Shown: positions 34,897-45,584 of the stretch, in pieces | Position numbering within the stretch: the first letter of the stretch is position 1 | Layout of the letters: every line of letters begins with the position of its first letter | Assembly: GCA_000344275.1 (NCBI GenBank) | Contig: AORU01000002.1 | Span: forward strand, 186,001 to 250,000 | Source of the DNA: Streptococcus oralis subsp. tigurinus AZ_3a | Lineage (GTDB): Bacteria; Bacillota; Bacilli; Lactobacillales; Streptococcaceae | DNA length: 64,000 nt | Direction of reading: 5' to 3' | The notes under the pieces: model-generated | Database searches by the model: none | What the model saw: only the letters and a program-made list of their open reading frames with translations | What the model was told of the DNA's origin: nothing | Translations under genes and position numbers: made by a program

Positions 34897-34945
34897 GAAA
34901 AAGGCATATTGTCAGGTCTTGAAAAATCCTGATAATACGCCTTTT
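34897..34945 (+). terminator. Terminator after exoA operon
   Basis: AAAAAGGC...TCAGG pairs with CCTGA...GCCTTTT over a long imperfect stem, ending in TTTT. Confidence 0.65.
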
Positions 34946-34974
34946 ATGATGAAAAATTCTTCTAATACTCTTCG

Positions 34975-35079
34975 AAAATCTCTTCAAACCACGTCAGCTT
35001 CCATCTGCAACCTCAAAACAGTGTTTTGAGCAACCTGCGGTTAGCTTCCTAGTTTGCTCTTTGATTTTCATTGAGTATA
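34975..35079. repeat. BOX element with shortened boxB
   Basis: Begins with boxA (ATACTCTTCGAAAATCTCTT), keeps only the second half of boxB (CAACCTCAAAACAGTGTTTT) and ends with boxC (GCTCTTTGATTTTCATTGAG). Inverted relative to the element at 32252, and about 105 bases long. The rest of the exoA-xpt gap holds the guanine riboswitch and a weak GAGC/GCTC hairpin near 35097. Confidence 0.85.
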
Positions 35080-35227
35080 AATGTTAGCTTACAATTGAGC
35101 TTTTGCTCTTTTTTCTTCAATTTGTTCGTTTTTTATATCTAAACATTAACAAAATATTTGATTTATAAAGCTAATTGGTGTAAAATAAAAACATTGGCAG
35201 TAGCCTATTTAAAATTGAATATCATTT

Positions 35228-35292
35228 TACTTGTTTATGTCGTGAATTGGCACGACGTTTCTACAAGGTGCCGGAACACCTAACAATGAGTA
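35228..35292 (+). promoter_or_regulatory. Guanine riboswitch aptamer
   Basis: P1 TACTTGT/ATGAGTA, P2 GTCGTG/CACGAC, the conserved J2/3 GTTTCTAC, P3 AGGTG/CACCT, and kissing loops AATTGG with CCGGAA. The specificity base (position 74 in the B. subtilis numbering) is C at 35284, so guanine or xanthine is bound rather than adenine. Confidence 0.88.
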
Positions 35293-35331
35293 TGTCAGCT
35301 GAAGGTATGGTGTTGGCCATGCCTATTTTGG

Positions 35332-35365
35332 GGACTTACTTAGGGGATTAAGTAGGTCCTTTTTC
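35332..35365 (+). terminator. Riboswitch-controlled terminator
   Basis: GGACTTACTT...AAGTAGGTCC followed by TTTTT, forty bases after the aptamer; guanine binding should favour it and shut off xpt-pbuX. Confidence 0.85.
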
Positions 35366-35426
35366 TATTACATAGTAGAAACTCTAGACAAGCAAATGAA
35401 GCATCTTTTAGACTTTAGGAGGTCTT

Positions 35427-36008
35427 ATGAAATTATTAGAAGAGCGCATCCTTGAGGATGGGCATATCTTGGGTGACAACATCCTCAAGGTGGATTCCTT
35501 TCTAACCCACCAAGTTGACTTTAGCTTGATGCGAGAGATTGGTAAGGTATTTGCGGAAAAATTTGCTACTGCTGACATTACCAAGGTCGTAACCATTGAA
35601 GCTTCAGGCATTGCCCCAGCCGTTTTTACAGCTGAAGCCTTAAATGTGCCCATGATTTTCGCCAAGAAAGCTAAAAACATCACCATGAACGAAGGCATCT
35701 TAACCGCCCAAGTCTACTCCTTTACCAAGCAGGTGACAAGCACCGTTTCCATCGCTGGAAAATTCCTCTCACCTGAGGACAAGGTCTTGATTATCGATGA
35801 TTTCCTAGCAAATGGACAAGCTGCCAAAGGCTTGATCCAAATCATCGAACAAGCTGGAGCAAAAGTTGAAGCGATTGGTATTGTGATTGAAAAATCTTTC
35901 CAAGATGGTCGTGATTTGCTTGAAAAAGCAGGCTACCCTGTCCTATCACTGGCTCGCTTAGATCGTTTCGAAAATGGTCAGGTCGTATTTAAGGAGGCAG
36001 ATCTCTAA
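35427..36008 (+). CDS. xpt: Xanthine phosphoribosyltransferase
   Basis: This 193-residue purine salvage enzyme converts xanthine and PRPP to XMP. The PRPP-binding motif [13 protein letters not shown] lies near residue 125, preceded by [11 protein letters not shown] near residue 50. GGAGG sits before the ATG. Its stop overlaps the pbuX start by one base. It is preceded by the guanine riboswitch. Confidence 0.97.
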   Translation: MKLLEERILEDGHILGDNILKVDSFLTHQVDFSLMREIGKVFAEKFATADITKVVTIEASGIAPAVFTAEALNVPMIFAKKAKNITMNEGILTAQVYSFTKQVTSTVSIAGKFLSPEDKVLIIDDFLANGQAAKGLIQIIEQAGAKVEAIGIVIEKSFQDGRDLLEKAGYPVLSLARLDRFENGQVVFKEADL

Positions 36009-37270
36009 TGCAAAAACAAGAAAAACACTCACAAGCAGCCGTTCTTGGCTTACAGCACTTACTAGCCATGTACTCAGGATCCATCCTGGTTCCTATCATG
36101 ATTGCGACAGCTCTTGGCTATTCAGCTGAGCAATTGACCTACCTGATCTCCACAGATATCTTCATGTGTGGGGTGGCCACCTTCCTTCAACTCCAACTCA
36201 ACAAATACTTTGGGATTGGACTACCAGTCGTTCTCGGAGTTGCCTTCCAATCCGTCGCTCCTTTAATTATGATTGGGCAGAGTCACGGTAGCGGTGCTAT
36301 GTTTGGTGCCCTTATCGTTTCTGGGATTTATGTGGTTCTGATTTCAGGCATCTTCTCAAAAGTTGCCAATCTCTTCCCATCTATCGTAACAGGCTCTGTC
36401 ATTACCACGATTGGTTTAACCTTGATTCCTGTTGCTATTGGAAATATGGGAAATAACGTTCCAGAGCCAACTGGTCAAAGTCTCTTACTTGCTGCTATCA
36501 CTGTTCTGATCATCCTCTTGATCAACATCTTTACCAAAGGATTTATCAAGTCTATCTCCATTTTGATTGGTCTAGTTGTCGGAACTGCCATTGCTGCTAC
36601 TATGGGCTTGGTTGATTTCTCTCCTGTTGCGGCAGCACCACTAGTCCATGTCCCAACTCCCCTCTACTTTGGGGTGCCAACCTTTGAAATCTCCTCTATT
36701 GTCATGATGTGTATCATTGCAACGGTGTCTATGGTTGAGTCCACTGGTGTTTACCTAGCCTTGTCTGATATCACCAATGACCCAATCGACAGCACGCGCC
36801 TGCGCAACGGTTACCGCGCAGAAGGTCTAGCCGTACTTCTCGGAGGAATCTTTAACACCTTCCCTTACACAGGATTTTCACAAAACGTTGGTTTGGTTAA
36901 ATTGTCAGGTATCAAGACTCGCCTGCCAATTTACTATGCTGCTGGTTTCCTAGTCCTCCTTGGACTCCTTCCTAAGTTTGGAGCCCTCGCTCAAATCATT
37001 CCAAGTCCTGTCCTTGGAGGTGCCATGCTGGTGATGTTTGGTTTTGTTTCCCTTCAAGGAATGCAAATCCTCGCCCGCGTTGACTTTGCTAACAATGAAC
37101 ACAACTTCCTTATCGCAGCTGTATCCATCGCTGCAGGTGTAGGTCTGAATAACAGTAATCTCTTCGTCAGCATGCCAACAGCCTTCCAAATGTTTTTCTC
37201 AAACGGAATCGTCGTAGCCAGCCTACTCGCCATTGTCCTCAATGCCGTATTAAACCGGAAAAAGAAATAA
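36008..37270 (+). CDS. pbuX: Xanthine permease (NCS2 family)
   Basis: This 420-residue nucleobase transporter has about 14 membrane segments and NCS2 signatures GVAFQSVAP near residue 78, a VESTGVYLALSD stretch near residue 244 and FNTFPYTGFSQNVGL near residue 284. It imports xanthine for Xpt. It is the second gene of the riboswitch-controlled operon, followed by a shared terminator. Confidence 0.95.
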   Translation: MQKQEKHSQAAVLGLQHLLAMYSGSILVPIMIATALGYSAEQLTYLISTDIFMCGVATFLQLQLNKYFGIGLPVVLGVAFQSVAPLIMIGQSHGSGAMFGALIVSGIYVVLISGIFSKVANLFPSIVTGSVITTIGLTLIPVAIGNMGNNVPEPTGQSLLLAAITVLIILLINIFTKGFIKSISILIGLVVGTAIAATMGLVDFSPVAAAPLVHVPTPLYFGVPTFEISSIVMMCIIATVSMVESTGVYLALSDITNDPIDSTRLRNGYRAEGLAVLLGGIFNTFPYTGFSQNVGLVKLSGIKTRLPIYYAAGFLVLLGLLPKFGALAQIIPSPVLGGAMLVMFGFVSLQGMQILARVDFANNEHNFLIAAVSIAAGVGLNNSNLFVSMPTAFQMFFSNGIVVASLLAIVLNAVLNRKKK

Positions 37271-37273
37271 GAA

Positions 37274-37298
37274 AAAGAGGTGTGAGCCTCTTTTTTGT
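37274..37298. terminator. Bidirectional terminator between pbuX and thioesterase genes
   Basis: AAAAGAGG/CCTCTTTT stem with A-run before and T-run after; serves both convergent genes. Confidence 0.8.
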
Positions 37299-37302
37299 TT
37301 AT

Positions 37303-37728
37303 CTATATCCTTACCTGTCTTTCTTCAGACCGCTGGCCTGTGATAAACATGGTAAAGGTGGCTTTGCAGACATTTCTGCCTTCTTGATTGGTGATATCGA
37401 CATCCACGACACAGGTTGTGCGTCCATGATGGACACATTCTCCTTTAATGGTCAGCACATCGTCAAGTTTTCCTGCCTTGAGGTAGTTGATAGAGGATTG
37501 GAGCGTCACTCCATCAAGCCCCAACGAGATAACCACTAGACCACTAATCTGGTCACAAAGGGTAAAGAGATAGCCACCATGGGCATTGCCATAGTAGTTG
37601 AGCGACGAGTCCACTACTTTTGTCGTCACCACAACATGACCATCTCTCATTTTTTCTATTTCGTAATTTTCAAAGGCAGATATAGCGTCAAAATGAAAAT
37701 CTTTCATCGTTTCCTCCTGATATTTCAA
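37303..37728 (-). CDS. PaaI-type hotdog thioesterase
   Basis: This 141-residue hotdog-fold protein has the catalytic-loop motif YYGNAHGGYLFTLCDQISG near residue 50, typical of PaaI/YbgC-like acyl-CoA thioesterases. The C-terminal half has VTIKGECVHHGRTTCVVDVDI-like strands. Single gene with its own GGAGG-type site, convergent to pbuX. The substrate is not known. Confidence 0.87.
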   Translation of the reverse strand: MKYQEETMKDFHFDAISAFENYEIEKMRDGHVVVTTKVVDSSLNYYGNAHGGYLFTLCDQISGLVVISLGLDGVTLQSSINYLKAGKLDDVLTIKGECVHHGRTTCVVDVDITNQEGRNVCKATFTMFITGQRSEERQVRI

Positions 37729-37776
37729 ACGACACTATGATACTACTTTTTATAGGACTGTGCAAGGAGAAAGCTC

Positions 37777-39264
37777 CTAGTCTGGCAAAATTCCGACCTG
37801 TTCTACAAAGCGCATAAAGGCTGCTTGTCCTTGTTCTGTCTGCTTGTAAACCCCTGCGTCCTCCAAAACACGCGCAAAGATAGCACCCACAGAGTCCTTG
37901 ACGATTTCAAGGGCTTTTTCTTTATCTGCTAGATCTGGATGTTGGGCTTTGAGCTGGTCTGCCCATTCCTGATGATAGTCTGCAACTGCTTCACCATCTC
38001 CTACAAGATAGCTGGCGACTTGCTCCACTTCTGCTTTCAAACGAGGTGGCAAGATAGCCAAGCCCATGACCTCAATCAAGCCGATATTTTCCTTCTTGAT
38101 ATGTTGAACATCCTTGTGGGGATGATAGATGCCATCAGGATGCTCTGGCGATGTCTGATTGTCTCGCAAGACCAAATCCAACTCAAACTGACCATCCCGT
38201 TTACGGGCAATGGGGGTAATGGTATGGTGTGGTGTCCCGTCTGTCTCTGCCAAAATCTGTACTTCAGGGTCTGAATATTGCCGCCATTCCTGCAAAATCT
38301 TATCAGCCAAGTTGATCAAATCTTCTTTGGAATCCGAAGTCAAACGTAGCACTGACATAGGCCACTTGACAATCCCAGCCTTGACCTGCTCAAAACCAGC
38401 AAATCGGAAAATCTTTTGCAAAGGAGCCAATTCCATAGGAAATACGTGACGGCCTCCTTGATAGTGATCATGAGTTAGAATAGACCCCCCCACAATCGGC
38501 AGGTCGGCATTTGAGCCTGCAAAATAGCCAGGAAACTGCTCTACAATAGCCAGCAGACGCTCAAAGCTCTGACGACTAATGGCCATAGGTCGATGCTGGC
38601 CGTCTAAGAAAATACAGTGCTCATTAAAATAAGCATAGGGCGAATACTGGAATCCCCACTCCTGACCAGCCATTTCAAAACGGATAATGCGGTGATTGCT
38701 ACGAGCTGGATGGTTAACACGACCATGGTAGCCTTCGTTCTCTAGACAGAGCTGACATTGGGGATAATTGCTAGCTTGCACCAACTTGGCTGCCGCAATC
38801 TCCTTTGGATCCTTTTCAGGCTTAGAGAGGTTGATGGTAATCTCAAGCTCTCCGTAATCAGACGGTACACGATAAGCAATATTCTTAGCAATGGCCTTGA
38901 GCTTGATGTAGTCGTTTTTCTGGCTGAGCTGGTAAAAATCCCCTATCGCCTGCTCAGGAGATTGGGCATAAGTTGCCCAAAAGTCACGATTGACCTGACT
39001 TGGACAAGGGGTCACCAAGTCCATCAGTTCAGCACCAAGGATTTCACGCGCAGTCTGACTATCCTCAATCCTCTCTAATCGAACCGCTTCCTCGACTAAC
39101 TGGTCCTTAAGGTCAATCAACTCATCCAGATCCGTCTCAACTTCCAAAACGCCTTCACCCACTCGTGCTAAGACACGATTGGTTAGGTAGATTCGATCCA
39201 TTTCCTCAAATGAACTTTCAGTAATGACTTCCGTGATAAATGCATCTAGAACTCCTTGACTCAT
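37777..39264 (-). CDS. galT: UTP-hexose-1-phosphate / galactose-1-phosphate uridylyltransferase (Firmicutes type)
   Basis: This 495-residue class II GalT of the Leloir pathway exchanges UDP between glucose-1-P and galactose-1-P. It contains the zinc/nucleotide region [14 protein letters not shown] near residue 170 and [15 protein letters not shown] near residue 259, in which the histidine cluster forms the active site. Length is normal. The start overlaps the end of the HAD gene (ATGA), placing it third after galK in the operon. Confidence 0.95.
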   Translation of the reverse strand: MSQGVLDAFITEVITESSFEEMDRIYLTNRVLARVGEGVLEVETDLDELIDLKDQLVEEAVRLERIEDSQTAREILGAELMDLVTPCPSQVNRDFWATYAQSPEQAIGDFYQLSQKNDYIKLKAIAKNIAYRVPSDYGELEITINLSKPEKDPKEIAAAKLVQASNYPQCQLCLENEGYHGRVNHPARSNHRIIRFEMAGQEWGFQYSPYAYFNEHCIFLDGQHRPMAISRQSFERLLAIVEQFPGYFAGSNADLPIVGGSILTHDHYQGGRHVFPMELAPLQKIFRFAGFEQVKAGIVKWPMSVLRLTSDSKEDLINLADKILQEWRQYSDPEVQILAETDGTPHHTITPIARKRDGQFELDLVLRDNQTSPEHPDGIYHPHKDVQHIKKENIGLIEVMGLAILPPRLKAEVEQVASYLVGDGEAVADYHQEWADQLKAQHPDLADKEKALEIVKDSVGAIFARVLEDAGVYKQTEQGQAAFMRFVEQVGILPD

Positions 39265-39920
39265 TGATTCTCCTTCTTACTTTCTAAATAGTCTCTGACA
39301 GCATCTAAATCCTGAAAAACTTGTTCTGTTTTATTTAAGAAAGACTGTGCTGGCATTTTCAAGTCTGGAATACAAATAACTGGTATCCCAGCTCTATACG
39401 CTGCTTCAATCCCTGCTTCACTATCCTCTAATACTAAGCAATTCTCTGGTAAAACATTCAAATCACTACAGGCCTTTAAAAATATATCAGGGTAAGGTTT
39501 GCTTCGCTTTACATCTTTTGCAAAAACTAGATGGTCAAATAGGGACAGTATCCCATTACTATCCAAAATCATTCTAGCTCTAGATTCAACACTTGAAGTT
39601 GCTAGAGCGATTGGAATACCTTCTCTTTGCAAAAAAGCAAGCAAATTTTTAGCACCTTTTTTTAAATTTACACCTTTGGCTAATATTCGAGCTTCCAGTT
39701 CATAAACTTTTTCCAAGGTTTGGTCAAAGTTCCAAGGTAAATCATAGGTATCTAAAAATCGTTGAACATTCTCCTCTTCCCTATGTCCACTGTATTCTCT
39801 AGAATATGTTTCTTCTGTGAAAGGAATTCCAAAATCTTTAAGCAATTCTTGATAAACTTTTAGAGAAATGATCTCAGTATCAGCTAATAAGCCATCTAAA
39901 TCAAATATTACAGCGTCCAT
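39261..39920 (-). CDS. HAD-superfamily phosphatase/mutase (beta-phosphoglucomutase-like)
   Basis: This 219-residue haloacid dehalogenase-type hydrolase has motif [12 protein letters not shown] (nucleophile aspartate near residue 7), motif II ALATSS near residue 109, the lysine in [12 protein letters not shown] near residue 145 and motif [14 protein letters not shown] near residue 161. It resembles beta-phosphoglucomutase and related sugar-phosphate enzymes. It is coupled between galK (11-base gap) and galT (overlap), so a sugar-phosphate substrate such as galactose-1-P is likely. Its AT-rich codon use differs from galT and galK and suggests later insertion. Confidence 0.85.
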   Translation of the reverse strand: MDAVIFDLDGLLADTEIISLKVYQELLKDFGIPFTEETYSREYSGHREEENVQRFLDTYDLPWNFDQTLEKVYELEARILAKGVNLKKGAKNLLAFLQREGIPIALATSSVESRARMILDSNGILSLFDHLVFAKDVKRSKPYPDIFLKACSDLNVLPENCLVLEDSEAGIEAAYRAGIPVICIPDLKMPAQSFLNKTEQVFQDLDAVRDYLESKKENQ

Positions 39921-39931
39921 TTACTTCTCTC

Positions 39932-41110
39932 CTAGTCTAAAACGCGACTGCCACCTGCAACTTCAGCGATATAGAAGCTTGGAGCGTATCCAACGACTTC
40001 CTCGTAGTGCTTGCCTACAGCTTCCTTAAAGGCCTCAACAGTATCTTTTTGCACCAAGGCAATGGCACAGCCACCAAAACCTGCTCCTGTCATACGAGCA
40101 CCGAGAACACCTTCTTGATCCCAAGCTGTATGAACAAGTGTGTCCAATTCCAAACCAGTTACTTCATAATCATGCTCAAGAGAAACGTGTGACGCATTCA
40201 TCAAGCGACCAAATGTTTCCAAATCACCTGCTTGAAGGGCTACTTGAGCTTTAAGGGTACGTTGGTTTTCAAGCACAGCATGGCGAGCACGTTTTATACG
40301 ATTTTCGTCTCTAATCAGATAGCTATATTGGTCAAAGGCCCACTCATCCAACTCACCCAAGGTCTGAATATCCAAGGCAACTTGCAATTCTTCCACTGCT
40401 TTTTCACACTCAGCACGGCGTTCATTGTATTTAGAGTCCGCCAGTTCACGACGTTTGTTGGTGTTCATGATAACAACGACATTGTCCTTCAAATCAAGTG
40501 GCACCAAGTCGTACTCCAAAGTGTTGGTATTCAGGTAAATGGCACGTTGGTCAGCACCCATACCGATAGCAAACTGGTCCATAATACCAGAGTTGACTCC
40601 GATAAAGTTATTTTCCGTTTGTTTTCCAATTTTTACCAAATCCAAACGGTCTAGTTTTAAATCAAAGAGATGCTCTGCCACGACCCCTGTCAAAAGTTCC
40701 AAGGATGCTGAAGAGGACAAGCCTGCACCATTTGGGATATTTCCATAAACATAAAAATCAAACCCTTTGTCAATCACATGCCCAGCTTCTTGCAAGAAAT
40801 GAAGAACCCCTTTTGGATAGTTGGTCCAGCTGTGCTCTTTTTCAAATTTGAGGTCAGCAAGAGGCACTTCGATGATACCCTTGTCCTCAAAGTTGGCTGA
40901 GTAGAAACGCAAAACTTGGTCGTCACGTTTGCGAGCCGCCCCATAAGTTCCCAAGGAAATAGCCGCTGGAAAAACGTGACCACCGTTGTAGTCCGTGTGT
41001 TCACCAATCAAATTGATACGACCTGGTGAAAAGAAAGTTTGGTCTGCTTCTTGACCAAAAACGGCAAGAAAATCTTTGCGAAGGGCTTCAGTAGTAAGAT
41101 GTTGTGTCAT
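39932..41110 (-). CDS. galK: Galactokinase
   Basis: This 392-residue GHMP kinase phosphorylates galactose. It has the galactokinase signature [19 protein letters not shown] near residue 26, the ATP-binding loop [13 protein letters not shown] near residue 123 and the C-terminal motif [16 protein letters not shown] near residue 343. First gene of galK-HAD-galT, controlled from the intergenic region shared with galR. Confidence 0.97.
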   Translation of the reverse strand: MTQHLTTEALRKDFLAVFGQEADQTFFSPGRINLIGEHTDYNGGHVFPAAISLGTYGAARKRDDQVLRFYSANFEDKGIIEVPLADLKFEKEHSWTNYPKGVLHFLQEAGHVIDKGFDFYVYGNIPNGAGLSSSASLELLTGVVAEHLFDLKLDRLDLVKIGKQTENNFIGVNSGIMDQFAIGMGADQRAIYLNTNTLEYDLVPLDLKDNVVVIMNTNKRRELADSKYNERRAECEKAVEELQVALDIQTLGELDEWAFDQYSYLIRDENRIKRARHAVLENQRTLKAQVALQAGDLETFGRLMNASHVSLEHDYEVTGLELDTLVHTAWDQEGVLGARMTGAGFGGCAIALVQKDTVEAFKEAVGKHYEEVVGYAPSFYIAEVAGGSRVLD

Positions 41111-41166
41111 ATGAATTCTCCTTTGACTGTCCGTTAAGTCACCTTAACGTGTAATCGTTTTCTTCT

Positions 41167-41195
41167 ATTGTATCCAAGGCTTCTAGCAAGGTCAA
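41167..41195 (-). promoter_or_regulatory. Promoter of galK operon
   Basis: On the minus strand TTGACC (41195-41190), exactly 17 bases, TACAAT (41172-41167). Confidence 0.8.
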
Positions 41196-41198
41196 TCC

Positions 41199-41233
41199 TT
41201 TTTACTAAAATTTTACTAAACAATCGGTAAAAA
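41199..41233. promoter_or_regulatory. Putative GalR operator region
   Basis: Directly repeated TTTACTAAA words (41201-41209 and 41212-41220) and an inverted TTTTAC/GTAAAA pair lie just upstream of the galK -35 and upstream of the galR -10 (TATACT near 41253). Position between divergent galK and galR fits a LacI-family operator. Confidence 0.5.
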
Positions 41234-41247
41234 GAAGAAAAATATGA

Positions 41248-42276
<1,029 letters not shown>

Positions 42277-42298
42277 CTCAACAAATATACCAACGCAA

Positions 42299-42338
42299 AA
42301 AATCCTAATAGAAATTCTCAAATCTCCATTAGGATTTT
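42299..42338. terminator. Bidirectional terminator between galR and adhC
   Basis: AAAATCCTAAT/ATTAGGATTTT, 11-bp perfect stem between convergent genes. Confidence 0.85.
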
Positions 42339-42343
42339 CTTTG

Positions 42344-43381
42344 TTAATCCATCACAATCATAGACTTAATGGTTTTGCGATCATCCATGTCTTTGTATGC
42401 TTGGTCAATATCTTCTAGTTTATAACTTGAAGTAAAGACACGGCCTGGATTGATATCACCATCAAGGACAGCTTTGAGCAAGAATTTCTTGTCATAGGTG
42501 GTGACAGAAGCTGATCCGCCAGCCACAGAAATGTTTTGAGCAAAGGTAGAACCGAGCGCACGGTTATTGTAATGAGGAACACCAACGAAGCCTAAACGTC
42601 CACCATTGTGAAGAACCCCAAGGGCTTGATCTACGGCTGCTTCAGTCCCAACACATTCAAGGGCTGCATCTGCTCCACCACCAAGTATTTCACGGACTTT
42701 GGCAATTCCCTCTTCGCCACGTTCAGCCACAACAGCTGTCGCACCTGATTCCAAGGCCATCTTTCGGCGATCTTCATGACGACTCATAAGGATAATTTGT
42801 GATGCACCACGCATTTTAGCGACGATAACAGCACATTGGCCAACAGCCCCATCCCCGATAACGACAACCTTGTCCCCTTTTTGCACATTAGCAACACGCG
42901 CTGCATGGTAACCGGTCGGCATGACATCAGCTAGCGTCAAGAGGGATTTTAGCATACCTTCTGTGTAGTCTGAGGGTTGCCCTGGAATCTTGACAAGGGC
43001 CCAATTAGCAAAGTGGAAACGGATGTACTCTGCTTGGACCCCGTTAGACCAGTTGGTGCCAATATGGCGGTCACAAGTCCCATCATAGCCAGCGCGACAG
43101 GCATCACACTCCCCACAGCCATGGGTGAAAGGTACAATGACAAAATCTCCCGGTTTGACCGTTGTAATAGCCTCTCCGATTTCTTCGACAATTCCAATGG
43201 CTTCGTGCCCACTATTTTGATGGCCGGATTCAATATCTGGATTACGGTAACTCCAGAGGTCCGAACCACAAACGCAAGTACGGACAATGCGGATAATAGC
43301 ATCATCTGCTTCTATAATTTGCGGACGTTCAATTGTAGCAAGTCCAACCTGGCCTGCCTTTGTATATACTGCTGATTTCAT
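42344..43381 (-). CDS. adhC: Zinc-dependent alcohol dehydrogenase (NmlR-controlled)
   Basis: This 345-residue medium-chain dehydrogenase has catalytic zinc ligands CVCGSD and GHEAIG, a structural-zinc loop CGECDACRAGYDGTC near residue 88, and the nucleotide-binding motif VVIGDGAVGQCAV near residue 175. The gene follows nmlR directly with no gap. In pneumococcus the NmlR-controlled AdhC takes part in defence against aldehydes and nitrosative stress. The neighbourhood and operator match that system. Confidence 0.93.
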   Translation of the reverse strand: MKSAVYTKAGQVGLATIERPQIIEADDAIIRIVRTCVCGSDLWSYRNPDIESGHQNSGHEAIGIVEEIGEAITTVKPGDFVIVPFTHGCGECDACRAGYDGTCDRHIGTNWSNGVQAEYIRFHFANWALVKIPGQPSDYTEGMLKSLLTLADVMPTGYHAARVANVQKGDKVVVIGDGAVGQCAVIVAKMRGASQIILMSRHEDRRKMALESGATAVVAERGEEGIAKVREILGGGADAALECVGTEAAVDQALGVLHNGGRLGFVGVPHYNNRALGSTFAQNISVAGGSASVTTYDKKFLLKAVLDGDINPGRVFTSSYKLEDIDQAYKDMDDRKTIKSMIVMD

Positions 43382-43735
43382 TTAAAATTTTCCTTCCTTG
43401 TAAAGTTTAATTTTGTGATTCAAGCGATTTAAAGCTACCTGTAACTGAGACAAGCGCTCCTCTAATTTTTTCTTTTCGTCTTCTAAAATACCAAGCCTTT
43501 CCTCTCTCGTTTCATCCCCCTTTTGGTAGAGCGACATATAGTCAACTAAACTGTCTACAGAGACACCCGCCGAACGAAAACACTTAATAAATTCCAACGC
43601 TTCTATATCTTGATCTTGAAAGTCACGAATTCCAGTTGCGGTTCGAGTAATCGGTGGCACAAGACCAACTCGCTCATAATACCGAATCGTATCCGCTGAA
43701 ATTCCCAATAAGTCGCTGGTAGATTTAATATTCAT
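43382..43735 (-). CDS. nmlR: MerR-family regulator of aldehyde/nitrosative stress
   Basis: This 117-residue MerR protein has an N-terminal winged helix (GISADTIRYYERVGLVPP), the conserved NmlR cysteine at position 52 in FIKCFRSAGVS, and a C-terminal dimerisation coiled coil (EDEKKKLEERLSQLQVAL). NmlR/AdhR proteins sense electrophiles through this single cysteine. It is the first gene of nmlR-adhC and lies about 60 bases behind a MerR-type promoter. Confidence 0.94.
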   Translation of the reverse strand: MNIKSTSDLLGISADTIRYYERVGLVPPITRTATGIRDFQDQDIEALEFIKCFRSAGVSVDSLVDYMSLYQKGDETREERLGILEDEKKKLEERLSQLQVALNRLNHKIKLYKEGKF

Positions 43736-43793
43736 ATACTAGCCTCCTTTCATGTTCTTCACTGAATTTAAGCAACTATAACTCATTCATCTT

Positions 43794-43824
43794 ATTATAC
43801 AACTTCGAGTTGACTCCAAGTCAA
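43794..43824 (-). promoter_or_regulatory. MerR-type promoter and NmlR operator
   Basis: On the minus strand TTGACT (43824-43819) and TATAAT (43799-43794) are separated by an over-long 19-base spacer that contains the dyad CTTGGAGT-CA-ACTCGAAG (43820-43803). This is the known architecture and near-consensus operator of NmlR/AdhR regulators. Confidence 0.9.
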
Positions 43825-43980
43825 ACATTTTGCATCTAATAGAAAAAGTTTTTTTAATTACCAAACAACTAAGTAAAGTTTATACAGAGCCTTATAGGAT
43901 CAAACTTTTAAAATATTTAAACAGGAAAGAAAATACTCTATTTTAAATAACATAGGGGCTTAATCATTCTTTACTTTTTA

Positions 43981-44868
43981 CTAATGATGCCCATGGTTCT
44001 GCTCTAAGGCTGTCACCCTCCGCCTATGTTGCGCATGATTGCTTTGACTGCTATCCACTTCAATAGTGATATTCTGCACGCCTCTTTCTTCTAAACATTG
44101 ACGCACCACTTCTTTGGTCTCCATCATCTGCTCCCAGTCCTTGACACAAATGTGGACAACAGCATTGTTCTCTAGACCGTCCATGGACCAAATACTAAGT
44201 TGGTTAACACTTTTGACATTGGCCAGAGCCTCTATATCCTTCTCCAAATCATTTGTCTCGACGCCTTCTGGCACAGCATCTAGGAAAATTTTTAGTGCGC
44301 TCCAAAAGCGAGGAATGGCTTTCGACAGAATAAAGATAGAAATAACCAGAGATAAAAGCGGATCGAGGATATACCAGTCCGTAAATCGAAGAATAATCGC
44401 CATTAGAATGACGGCCAACCAACCAAGAGTGTCTTCCAAAAAATGCAAGCTAAGAATTGACTCGTTCTTTGTCTTTCCTTTACGAACTACCAGACTTGCT
44501 AGCACATTAATGGCTACTGCAATGATTCCCAGCCAGAGGATACCTTTCTCATTGACGGGTTGCGGATGAACGATCTTTGTGATATTTTCCAAGATCACTA
44601 GGACAGACCCTATCATAAGAATCACAGCCGTTAGCATGGCCCCTAAAAGACTAAAACGTTTGTAACCCAAGGTGTACTGTCTATCTTCTTCACGGTTTGA
44701 AATTGTTTCTAAAAGGGCTGAGATACCAATGGCTATAGCATCCCCCAAGTCATGAACAGAATCAGCAAGAACTGCACTCGAACCAAAGATTCCTCCTGCG
44801 ATAAACTCGACTATAGCATAGCTTAAATTTAAGAAAAAAGCTAACCAGATAGATGTTTTAGAACTCAT
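43981..44868 (-). CDS. czcD: CzcD cation diffusion facilitator (zinc efflux)
   Basis: This 295-residue CDF transporter has six membrane helices in residues 5-200 and a C-terminal cytoplasmic domain. The metal sites are seen as SSAVLADSVHDLGDA (HxxxD, helix 2) and LHFLEDTLGW (HxxxD, helix 5). The C-terminus is histidine-rich (NHAQHRRR and NHGHH). It exports zinc. It is divergent from sczA, the zinc-responsive activator gene, exactly as in pneumococcus. Confidence 0.95.
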   Translation of the reverse strand: MSSKTSIWLAFFLNLSYAIVEFIAGGIFGSSAVLADSVHDLGDAIAIGISALLETISNREEDRQYTLGYKRFSLLGAMLTAVILMIGSVLVILENITKIVHPQPVNEKGILWLGIIAVAINVLASLVVRKGKTKNESILSLHFLEDTLGWLAVILMAIILRFTDWYILDPLLSLVISIFILSKAIPRFWSALKIFLDAVPEGVETNDLEKDIEALANVKSVNQLSIWSMDGLENNAVVHICVKDWEQMMETKEVVRQCLEERGVQNITIEVDSSQSNHAQHRRRVTALEQNHGHH

Positions 44869-44965
44869 TTCTCTCCCTCCTTTGGTATAATGGGTATATA
44901 CATACTTCTTTCATTTGTATTATCTAATAAAATCCAAAGAAAGGATAGAAGCAAACTGTCAGCCA

Positions 44966-44981
44966 TGTTCAGTTCTGAACA
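44966..44981. promoter_or_regulatory. Putative SczA binding site
   Basis: TGTTCA-GTTC-TGAACA inverted repeat in the czcD-sczA interval; a TGTTCA-type motif is what I recall for SczA control of czcD. It lies 20 bases before the sczA start chosen here. Confidence 0.6.
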
Positions 44982-45000
44982 GTTTGTCTCAAATGTCTAC

Positions 45001-45558
45001 ATGCCAAAAAGAGACCGGCAAGTCAACAAGACAAAAAAAGCCATCTATCAAGCTTTTTTACAACTTTTGAACGATAAAGGCTATGATGCCACTACTGTTC
45101 AGGATATCATTAACCTAGCAGATGTTGGACGTTCTACTTTTTACTGTCATTACGAAAGTAAGGAACTCCTTTTAGATGAGCTCTGTCGCTACCTCTTTCA
45201 TCATCTCTTTGAAAGGGAAGGACACTTTACTACCGAGGACTACCTCGCACATATCTTTTTACATTTTCAGAAAAACCAGGACCATGTCACCAGTCTCCTT
45301 TTTTCCAAAAACGACTACTTCCTCCGTCAACTACACAAGGAACTCGAACACCACGTTTATCCCATGGTGGCGGATGACTTGCAAGAGGCCTATCCAAACA
45401 TTCCGGCCTCCTACCTCCAGCATTTTGTTGTGACGAACTTTATCGAGACCCTAACTTGGTGGCTAAAAAAAGGAAAATCCTATACCGAAGAGCAAGTGGT
45501 GAGATTTTACCTTGATGTAATAGAGATGACCTCCTCTACAACTCCACTTGATAACTAA
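45001..45558 (+). CDS. sczA: TetR-family zinc-responsive regulator SczA
   Basis: This 185-residue TetR-type regulator has its helix-turn-helix in the N-terminus (TVQDIINLADVGRSTFYCHYESKE, about residues 34-57). The C-terminal ligand domain is rich in histidine and acidic residues. In pneumococcus SczA activates czcD in response to zinc. I use the ATG at 45001 (MPKRDRQVNK), since TetR proteins begin with a short basic arm. Its ribosome site is weak. A frame back to 44890 would place the operator inside the gene. Confidence 0.9.
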   Translation: MPKRDRQVNKTKKAIYQAFLQLLNDKGYDATTVQDIINLADVGRSTFYCHYESKELLLDELCRYLFHHLFEREGHFTTEDYLAHIFLHFQKNQDHVTSLLFSKNDYFLRQLHKELEHHVYPMVADDLQEAYPNIPASYLQHFVVTNFIETLTWWLKKGKSYTEEQVVRFYLDVIEMTSSTTPLDN

Positions 45559-45584
45559 GCCTGTAACTCAGAAAGGAACCAACT

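Noticed and set aside
44890-45000. N-terminal extension of sczA from the ATG at 44890
   Set aside because: It would put the inverted-repeat operator inside the coding region and adds residues not typical of TetR proteins.
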